From the NCBI GenBank assembly GCA_023393635.1, contig JAEWKT010000028.1, forward strand, positions 1 through 7,146: 7,146 bases of DNA. Direction: 5' to 3'. Below, piece after piece: positions 1-5,581 of this stretch. The DNA is from Pseudomonadota bacterium. GTDB taxonomy: Bacteria; Pseudomonadota; Gammaproteobacteria; Pseudomonadales; Moraxellaceae. Within the stretch, counting starts at the first letter, position 1. The number at the start of each line of letters is the position of its first letter. A program made the position numbers and the translations under genes. The notes under the pieces are model-generated. The model was not told the DNA's origin, ran no database searches, and saw only the letters and a list, made by a program, of their open reading frames with translations.

Positions 1-1721
1 TTGCTGACCTGGCTGCGAAAATGGCAGTTAATGTTCGTGAAGTCATCAATTCACTGATGAAAATGGGTGAACTGGTTACTCAGAACCAGGCGATTGACGA
101 GGAAGTTGCTGCGCTGATCGTTGAAGAAATGGGCCATAATCCGGTACTGGTTTCTGAAACTGCAGCAGAAGATACGCTGATGGAACAAGCTGAAGAGGCG
201 CGTGGTGTGCAATCTACACGTGCACCTGTTGTTACCATCATGGGTCACGTTGACCATGGTAAAACATCGCTGCTTGACCGTATTCGTCGTACTAAAGTGG
301 CTGCGGGCGAAGCGGGCGGTATCACCCAGCATATCGGTGCATATCACGTTAAAACCGATAAAGGCATTATCACTTTCTTAGACACACCGGGACACGCAGC
401 GTTTACTTCAATGCGTTCACGTGGTGCGAAAGCGACTGATATCGTGGTTCTGGTTGTTGCGGCTGATGATGGTGTAATGCCACAAACTGCTGAAGCAATT
501 GATCATGCACGCGCTGCAGGTACGCCAATCATTGTTGCAATCAACAAGATGGATAAAGAATCTGCCGATCCAGATCGCGTATTGAACGAATTGACCACCA
601 AAGAAATCGTGCCTGAACAATGGGGCGGTGACGTACCTGTAGCAATGGTTTCTGCACATTCTGGTCAAGGTATCGATGAATTACTTGACCTGATTTCAAT
701 TCAGTCTGAATTGCTTGAATTGAAAGCATCTGAAGAAGGTGCTGCACAAGGTGTTGTAATTGAAGCACGTGTAGATAAAGATCGTGGTGCGGTTGCTTCT
801 ATTCTGGTACAAAACGGTACATTGAATGTGGGTGATTTAGTGCTTGCTGGTGCATCTTATGGTCGCGTTCGTGCGATGGTAGATGAAAACGGTAAACGTA
901 TTAAATCGGCAGGTCCTTCGATTCCAGTAGAAATCTTGGGTCTTCCTGAAGCGCCAATGGCGGGTGACGAAGTTCTTGTTGTTAACGATGAGAAGAAAGC
1001 ACGTGAAGTCGCTGATGCACGTATGTCTCGTGAACGTGAAAAACGTCTTGAGCGTCAAAGTGCAATGCGTCTTGAAAACATCATGGCATCTATGGGCAAA
1101 AAAGATGTTCCTTATGTGAACGTTGTGCTTAAAACTGATGTACGCGGTACATTGGAAGCATTGACGGTAGCATTGCAAGCATTGGCCACTGATGAAGTTC
1201 GTGTTCGTGTGATCGGTTCAGGTGTTGGTGCAATTACCGAGTCTGACGTTACCCTGGCTGAATCTTCTGAAGCGGTACTTCTAGGCTTTAACGTACGTGC
1301 TGATAATACTGCACGTCAAAAAGCAGATGCAGATGGTATCGACATTCGTTATTACAGCATCATCTATGAATTGATTGATGACGTGAAAGCGGCAATGAGC
1401 GGTAAACTTGCTCCTGAGCATCGTGAAACGATTCTTGGTGTTGCGCAAGTACGTGAAGTGTTCCACTCAAGTAAATTCGGTGCGGCTGCGGGCTGTATGG
1501 TACTTGAAGGCGTATTGCATCGTAACAAACCGATTCGCGTATTACGTGATGACGTGGTTGTGTTCCAAGGTGAGCTTGAATCTCTTCGTCGCTATAAAGA
1601 AGTGGTTGAAGAAGTTCGTGCCGGTATGGAATGTGGTCTTGCGGTGAAAGGCTATAAAGACATCAAAGCACTCGATAAGATCGAAGTGTATGATGTTCAA
1701 TTGATTAAACGGAGTCTTTAA
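1..1721 (+). CDS. infB: Translation initiation factor IF2, 3' part (5' end outside window)
   Basis: IF2 is the cytoplasmic GTPase that places fMet-tRNA on the 30S subunit and promotes 50S joining. The frame is open from base 3 through the left edge, so the Met at 21 is internal. Numbering from that Met: an IF2_N-type segment (about 1-55), then the G domain with G1 GHVDHGKT (75-82), G2 GGITQHIG (99-106), G3 DTPGH (121-125), G4 NKMD (175-178) and a G5-like SAHSGQG (211-217). The beta-barrel domain II follows (about 243-325), then a charged helix rich in Arg/Glu (about 325-350), and the C1 and C2 domains (about 350-566), C2 being the initiator-tRNA-binding part. Gammaproteobacterial IF2 is usually near 900 residues, so roughly the first third is missing because of the window edge. 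All GTPase motifs are intact. The stop TAA (1719-1721) overlaps the rbfA start by one base. Leucine codon choice shifts inside the gene (see findings). Confidence 0.98.
   Translation, partial: ADLAAKMAVNVREVINSLMKMGELVTQNQAIDEEVAALIVEEMGHNPVLVSETAAEDTLMEQAEEARGVQSTRAPVVTIMGHVDHGKTSLLDRIRRTKVAAGEAGGITQHIGAYHVKTDKGIITFLDTPGHAAFTSMRSRGAKATDIVVLVVAADDGVMPQTAEAIDHARAAGTPIIVAINKMDKESADPDRVLNELTTKEIVPEQWGGDVPVAMVSAHSGQGIDELLDLISIQSELLELKASEEGAAQGVVIEARVDKDRGAVASILVQNGTLNVGDLVLAGASYGRVRAMVDENGKRIKSAGPSIPVEILGLPEAPMAGDEVLVVNDEKKAREVADARMSREREKRLERQSAMRLENIMASMGKKDVPYVNVVLKTDVRGTLEALTVALQALATDEVRVRVIGSGVGAITESDVTLAESSEAVLLGFNVRADNTARQKADADGIDIRYYSIIYELIDDVKAAMSGKLAPEHRETILGVAQVREVFHSSKFGAAAGCMVLEGVLHRNKPIRVLRDDVVVFQGELESLRRYKEVVEEVRAGMECGLAVKGYKDIKALDKIEVYDVQLIKRSL
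1711..1714 (+). promoter_or_regulatory. Shine-Dalgarno of rbfA inside the infB 3' end
   Basis: GGAG lies six bases before the ATG at 1721 and is within the last codons of infB. Together with the TAATG stop/start overlap this fixes the rbfA start and suggests that ribosomes ending infB re-initiate on rbfA (inference). Confidence 0.8.
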
Positions 1722-2128
1722 TGGCGGGTAGTCAACGTCTGAAGCGTATGGGAGATTCAGTTCAGCGTGAATTGTCTGAACTGATTCGCCAAGAGCTGAA
1801 AGATCCACGCTTAGGTGGTCTGGTGACCATCTCTGCGGTGAAAGTTAGCCCAGATTTAGGATATGCCGAAGTTTATGTGACCGTGATGGGTCGTGAGCTG
1901 GGCGATGAGCAAAGTGAAGCAGCAAACAAAGATACCTTGGAAGTTTTAAATAAGGCTTCCGGTTTCTTGCGTCACGAACTCAGTCGTCGTATCAAGACAC
2001 GTATAACGCCTCGCTTGCGTTTCCATTACGACAAAACCAACGCATATGGTAACTATATGTTTGGTCTGATTGCAGAAGCAGTGAAGGATTTACCTGCAGC
2101 TGATGATGCAAAAAAAGATGATGAATAA
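1721..2128 (+). CDS. rbfA: 30S ribosome-binding factor A
   Basis: RbfA is a small cytoplasmic KH-fold protein that binds the free 30S subunit, assists 16S rRNA 5'-end maturation and is needed for cold adaptation in E. coli (family knowledge). The 135-residue product has the usual family length and layout: an N-terminal helix with R-x(n)-IRQELKDPR (about 22-30), the strand segment VTISAVKVSPDL (35-46) followed by AEVYVTV, and the KH helix-kink-helix region LNKASGFLRHEL (76-87) with the AxG-type element A79-S80-G81, then TPRLRFHYD (96-104). The tail after about 124 is short and acidic/lysine-rich. It starts on the last base of the infB stop with GGAG six bases upstream and is followed by a strong terminator, so it is the last gene of the nusA-infB operon here. 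Nothing suggests truncation. Confidence 0.97.
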   Translation: MAGSQRLKRMGDSVQRELSELIRQELKDPRLGGLVTISAVKVSPDLGYAEVYVTVMGRELGDEQSEAANKDTLEVLNKASGFLRHELSRRIKTRITPRLRFHYDKTNAYGNYMFGLIAEAVKDLPAADDAKKDDE

Positions 2129-2140
2129 TTGCTAAACAAG

Positions 2141-2167
2141 AAAAGCCACCTTCGGGTGGCTTTTTTT
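2141..2167 (+). terminator. Intrinsic terminator of infB-rbfA, probably bidirectional
   Basis: GCCACC (2145-2150), loop TTCG (2151-2154) and GGTGGC (2155-2160) form a perfect six-pair GC-rich stem closed by a very stable C(UUCG)G tetraloop, followed by seven T (2161-2167). AAAA at 2141-2144 can pair with the first four T to extend the stem to ten pairs. It begins 12 bases after the rbfA stop. Read on the minus strand the same hairpin is followed by TTTTC, a shorter U tract, 40 bases beyond the mnhG stop, so it may also end the converging mnh operon (inference). The remaining bases of the 72-base gap show no other feature. Confidence 0.93.
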
Positions 2168-2200
2168 ATGGCAATTTATTCTACTCAAAATGAGCCGATT

Positions 2201-2599
2201 TCAGGCCAGATCATCATGTGAGTCTTTTTCTGCTTTTGGATTACGGCGTCGGGTACGTTGCCAGGGTAAGGGACGATCCAGCGCTTCCGGCACTTCACCA
2301 CTGGTTGAACGTAAACGTAAATGCAGTGCTGCCTGTGCCATCAGGTTTGCAGACACGGGCGCAGTAATGAACGCCAGTAAAGTCAGCAACAGTTCGGCAA
2401 AACCAAAACGTCCCTGAAAGGCTGAAAAAATCATGGCGGCAATTAAGAAGCTGCCGAGTCCCAATGTGCTGGATTTGGTCGGTGCATGCAGGCGCATGAA
2501 TAAATCGGGCAGGCGAACCATACCAATGCCGCCTACCAGCATAAAGAAGGAGCCAATCAATAAAAAAATCGAGACCAGGATTTCCATGAAAAGTTGCAT
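2201..2599 (-). CDS. mnhG: Mrp-type cation/proton antiporter subunit G
   Basis: This is a small integral membrane subunit of the Mrp/Mnh/Pha Na+/H+ antiporter, 132 residues. It has three hydrophobic segments (about 5-27, 46-62, 67-90) and the family signature VRLPDLFMRLHAPTKSSTLG (28-47), which joins the first two and identifies MnhG/PhaG. The start Met at 2599 is chosen over Met5 because AGGAG (2608-2612) sits eight bases upstream. The start is 11 bases beyond the mnhF stop, and this is the last gene of the operon. The residues after about 93 form a hydrophilic tail containing QRTRRR (114-119) and ending in acidic residues; this tail is not part of the core fold. The exact role of G is not settled in the family; loss of any single subunit generally impairs the complex. 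Confidence 0.95.
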   Translation of the reverse strand: MQLFMEILVSIFLLIGSFFMLVGGIGMVRLPDLFMRLHAPTKSSTLGLGSFLIAAMIFSAFQGRFGFAELLLTLLAFITAPVSANLMAQAALHLRLRSTSGEVPEALDRPLPWQRTRRRNPKAEKDSHDDLA

Positions 2600-2607
2600 T
2601 GCTGTAG

Positions 2608-2612
2608 CTCCT
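2608..2612 (-). promoter_or_regulatory. Shine-Dalgarno of mnhG overlapping the mnhF stop
   Basis: On the minus strand the sequence reads CTAGGAGC: the mnhF stop TAG (2611-2613) shares two bases with AGGAG (2608-2612), which lies eight bases from the mnhG ATG. A ribosome terminating on mnhF is therefore parked on the mnhG ribosome-binding site, which fits coupled translation (inference). Confidence 0.8.
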
Positions 2613-2886
2613 AGTCGATCACATGGCCAGTGGTAAAGTAGCGTGCCAAGGCTGCGGTAGAAACGAATCCAAGCATGGCCACCAGAAGCGCGCCTTCAAA
2701 TAAGGAGGTACTGGCCCAATAGATGCCCAGAATGACCACCAGACAGGTTGCATTTAGAAATAGGGTATCCAGTGCTAAAAGCCGATCTACGATGGATGGC
2801 CCCATTACCATACGAACCAGACAAAGAAACATGGAAACAGTGATTGCGACCATACACAGCCCGAGTGCATAAGGCAAAATACTCAT
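2611..2886 (-). CDS. mnhF: Mrp-type cation/proton antiporter subunit F
   Basis: This is a 91-residue membrane subunit of the Mrp antiporter, of the usual MnhF length, with three hydrophobic segments (about 3-25, 40-58, 62-82). The family signature MGPSIVDRLLALDTL (28-42) lies at the end of the first segment and includes Asp34, Arg35 and Asp40; conserved acidic residues here are considered functionally important in MrpF proteins. The ATG overlaps the mnhE stop as ATGA (2883-2886), and AGGAG (2894-2898) lies seven bases upstream, within the mnhE coding end. It is followed immediately by mnhG. The product should sit with E and G beside the larger A and D subunits in the inner membrane. Confidence 0.95.
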   Translation of the reverse strand: MSILPYALGLCMVAITVSMFLCLVRMVMGPSIVDRLLALDTLFLNATCLVVILGIYWASTSLFEGALLVAMLGFVSTAALARYFTTGHVID

Positions 2887-3404
2887 GAATCTTCTCCTAA
2901 TTCCACATCAAAGATTTCAATCAGTGCTTTTTCATAACGGGTTTTAATTTCGATAATATCAATTTCGGCATTATCGGTGCTCAAGGCATGAACCAGAATA
3001 TCGCCACGATCATGATCAATCCCTGCTGTCACTGTACCCGGAGTGGTGGTAATAATCAGGGCAAGTAAAACATTGACCTGTTCATGCTGAGTTTCCAAAG
3101 GCACACGAAACCATTTGGGATGCAGTTTATGGGTTGGACCAAGGACCAATTTGGCCACTTTAATATTACAGACAATAATGTCCCATAACACCACAAAGAA
3201 TAATTTTACGGCCAAAATCCAGTGAATATTAGGAGTATGGCCAATAAAAGGTTTGACTAAACGTGGAATGGCAATGCCTAGTAATAAGGCCATGAGCAAG
3301 GTTGCCGGATCAAGGCTATGTGACAGCATGACCCAGCTTAATGCCACAATCACGGAAACAAAGGGATGAGGCAGCCAGTTTTCCCAAAACGATGTTTTTT
3401 GCAT
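2883..3404 (-). CDS. mnhE: Mrp-type cation/proton antiporter subunit E
   Basis: This is a 173-residue MnhE-family subunit. The N-terminal half holds hydrophobic segments (about 14-28, 33-52, 60-80). The C-terminal half is a more polar domain containing HEQVNVLLALIITTTPGTVT (107-126), whose TPGTVT element is characteristic of the family, followed by DILVHAL (135-141) and an acidic helix at the end. The length is slightly above the common 160 or so residues. The ATG lies two bases after the mnhD stop, with TGGAG (3413-3417) eight bases upstream inside mnhD. The stop overlaps the mnhF start. In Bacillus, MrpE is needed for full antiport activity and complex assembly; the same role is inferred here. 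Confidence 0.95.
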   Translation of the reverse strand: MQKTSFWENWLPHPFVSVIVALSWVMLSHSLDPATLLMALLLGIAIPRLVKPFIGHTPNIHWILAVKLFFVVLWDIIVCNIKVAKLVLGPTHKLHPKWFRVPLETQHEQVNVLLALIITTTPGTVTAGIDHDRGDILVHALSTDNAEIDIIEIKTRYEKALIEIFDVELGEDS

Positions 3405-3406
3405 GC

Positions 3407-5215
3407 TTAAGGCTCCATAGGCTTGAGTTTGACATCATCCGGATAGGTGGAGAGCTGTTGTTGCTGCTGCCTGATCTGACGCTGCTTATATTCTGAAATA
3501 TGCTCACCTTCGAGCGTATCTTCAGAGATGATATAAGGAATCAGATGGGCATTTGGATCAACTGTTTCACCGCCATATTTGGTTTCGGGTAAATTTTCAG
3601 AATTATAAGGCTGCACACTAATCACTTGATGCAGATTATCTTTATGCAAAATAACCTGTTCATATAAGCCATTGTTCTGGATTTGTTCAGCTGTTTTGAA
3701 CATATATTGCTGAATCGGATTTGCGCCAACCATATACAGCACCAAGCCTGATAACAACAGATAAATGGTTTTGTCATTGCGTGCAGGAGCTCGATCGGGT
3801 AAGGCCTGATAAGCTTTAAACTCTTCAGTTTCCGGATGATCTTCAGGTTTGCTGGCACGCCAGAACAGAATGAAGCCAACCCGGGTAAAGGCAATAATAC
3901 TGAGCAAACTCACCAATAACACCACCGCAATAATAACGCCCTGATAAGGGGAGTGCGAAGTCGCCTGCAAGATAAAAACCTTGCCTAAAAATCCACTAAA
4001 AGGCGGTAAGCCAGCCATCATTAAAGCAATCAAAAAGAAGGTCAATGACACCGCTTTTTGCTGTTTTATTTTCGGAGCAATATTGAAATGATCTTTGAAT
4101 TCACCGCGTTGTGAAGTAATCCAGCCCGAGAGCAGATAAAACGCAGCGCCAATAATGGTGCTATGAACCAGATAGTACAGTCCTGCAGCCCAAGCCAAAG
4201 TATTAAACAGTGAAATGGCAATCAGCAGGGTACCGATGGAGGATAAAATCATAAAACCGACAAAACGGCGTAAACGCTCGGCTCCAATGGCGCCAATCAC
4301 GCCATAGACTGAGGTGGCTAAACCGATTGGAAGTAACCAGTTTGCCAGAATACCCTGACTTAATTGGTCATCAAAAATCGTGCCATTTACCCGAAGAATG
4401 GCATAAATGCCCACTTTGGTCATAATGGTGAAAATGGCAGCCACGGGAGTGGTGGCAACGGCATAGGTTTTTGGCAGCCAGAAGCCGACCGGCAACATGG
4501 CAGCCTTGATGCCAAAGACCACAAAGAGCAGCAAGCCACCTGCAACCGCCAGGGTATGCTGATCCGGTTCTAACAGCGGGATTAAACGCGCGACATCGGC
4601 CATATTTAAACTGCCGACACTGCCGTAGATCATGCCCAGACCAATCAGGAACAGTGCAGAGGCCAGCAGGTTGATGGTGACGTAATGAATGCCGAGCTGA
4701 AAACGGGCCTTGCCTTGTCCATGGAGCAGCAGGACATAAGAGGCCATCAACAGGATTTCAAAGAATACAAATAAGTTAAATAAATCGCCGGTCAGAAATG
4801 CGCCACATAAGCCCATGAGTAAAAAATGGAACATGGCATGGAAATAACGCCCTTTTGCATCCCATGCATGACTGGCAAACCATAAGATCGGTGTCGCCAG
4901 GGCATAGGTCAGCACCAGCATGAGGGCAGAAAGCTGATCCAGAACCAGCACAATTCCAAACGGTGCAGACCATTCACTGAGGTTGTAAGTACTGATTTGC
5001 CCGCTACTAGCGAATATTAAATACACTATGGCAGTGCTTAATCCCAGTATTGACGAGACATAACTGATGCCGCGACGCCAAGGCTGTCGCCAGTCACGTG
5101 ATAACGAACCTGGCCCGGGATTGCCTAAAAGAACCAGCAAAAAGCCGGTAAATGCCGGAATTAAAATGCTAAAGATCGGGGTGTGTTCAGTCCAGAACTG
5201 GAGGATCGCATTCAT
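3407..5215 (-). CDS. mnhD: Mrp-type cation/proton antiporter subunit D (complex I NuoM/NuoN-like)
   Basis: This is a 602-residue polytopic membrane protein of the proton-translocating antiporter family shared with complex I NuoL/M/N. About 14 hydrophobic segments run from 14 to 500, with the antiporter core at about 128-415. Conserved ion-pathway residues are present: Glu153 in VFFEILLMASY, Lys237 in FGIKAAMLP, Lys249 after GFWLP, Lys267 in TKVGIYA, His351 in YLVHS, and Lys412 in GFLGK. With MnhA this subunit forms an ion-translocating module of the complex. The start overlaps the mnhC stop as TAATG (5213-5217), with AGGA at 5225-5228 upstream. After the last hydrophobic segment (about 483-500) there is a roughly 100-residue hydrophilic tail with five consecutive glutamines (583-587), longer than in typical MrpD proteins of about 500 residues. 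A charged loop rich in Pro/Glu lies at 453-482. Confidence 0.97.
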   Translation of the reverse strand: MNAILQFWTEHTPIFSILIPAFTGFLLVLLGNPGPGSLSRDWRQPWRRGISYVSSILGLSTAIVYLIFASSGQISTYNLSEWSAPFGIVLVLDQLSALMLVLTYALATPILWFASHAWDAKGRYFHAMFHFLLMGLCGAFLTGDLFNLFVFFEILLMASYVLLLHGQGKARFQLGIHYVTINLLASALFLIGLGMIYGSVGSLNMADVARLIPLLEPDQHTLAVAGGLLLFVVFGIKAAMLPVGFWLPKTYAVATTPVAAIFTIMTKVGIYAILRVNGTIFDDQLSQGILANWLLPIGLATSVYGVIGAIGAERLRRFVGFMILSSIGTLLIAISLFNTLAWAAGLYYLVHSTIIGAAFYLLSGWITSQRGEFKDHFNIAPKIKQQKAVSLTFFLIALMMAGLPPFSGFLGKVFILQATSHSPYQGVIIAVVLLVSLLSIIAFTRVGFILFWRASKPEDHPETEEFKAYQALPDRAPARNDKTIYLLLSGLVLYMVGANPIQQYMFKTAEQIQNNGLYEQVILHKDNLHQVISVQPYNSENLPETKYGGETVDPNAHLIPYIISEDTLEGEHISEYKQRQIRQQQQQLSTYPDDVKLKPMEP

Positions 5216-5580
5216 TAAGGCTCATCCTCACGCGGGTCAATCAGGGGGATTTCTTCTTTCGAGTCGACGTGATCGGTCCCGGTTTCATAACGGCTGCGTA
5301 ACGCCAGTTGTACAATAAAGGCGGTGGTAGCAAAGCCAATCACAATGGCGGTCAATACCAGCGCTTGAGGTAGAGGATCGGTAGCCTTGCTGGTTTCAGT
5401 CAGGACAGCCGGTGCATTGACCTGAATCCGTCCCATGGCAAACAGGAATAAATTGACCGCATAGCCAATCATCGCCAATCCTAAAACCACAGGAAAAGTA
5501 CGGGCACGCAAGATTAGGTAAATGCCTGTTGCAGTGAGTAAGCCAATGGCAGAGGCAAGTAAAAATTCGAGACTGATCAT
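5215..5580 (-). CDS. mnhC: Mrp-type cation/proton antiporter subunit C (NuoK-like)
   Basis: This is a 121-residue membrane subunit homologous to complex I NuoK. Three hydrophobic segments (about 4-24, 29-49, 70-94) surround the family signatures: LGLAMIGYAVNLFLF (33-47) and DPLPQALVLTAIVIG (68-82), the latter nearly diagnostic of MnhC/MrpC. The tail after about 97 is short, hydrophilic and acidic. The start follows the mnhA stop by one base, with AGGGG (5587-5591) six bases upstream inside mnhA. The stop overlaps the mnhD start by one base. By analogy to complex I it packs between the A and D antiporter modules. Confidence 0.97.
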   Translation of the reverse strand: MISLEFLLASAIGLLTATGIYLILRARTFPVVLGLAMIGYAVNLFLFAMGRIQVNAPAVLTETSKATDPLPQALVLTAIVIGFATTAFIVQLALRSRYETGTDHVDSKEEIPLIDPREDEP

Positions 5581-5581
5581 T

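Noticed and set aside
21..23. ATG at 21 as the true start of infB or of a short IF2 isoform
   Set aside because: The frame is open to the left edge and the residues before it continue an IF2_N domain; no Shine-Dalgarno precedes the ATG.
2190..2636. Two plus-strand open frames opposite mnhG
   Set aside because: They are antisense to a well-supported MnhG with a clear ribosome-binding site, are composed of low-information Ser/Arg/Lys-rich sequence, and follow the rbfA terminator with no evident promoter.
3451..3470. Trinucleotide run as a possible microsatellite or repeat element
   Set aside because: It is only five in-frame glutamine codons of mixed CAG/CAA, too short for a repeat feature; kept only as part of the MnhD tail observation.
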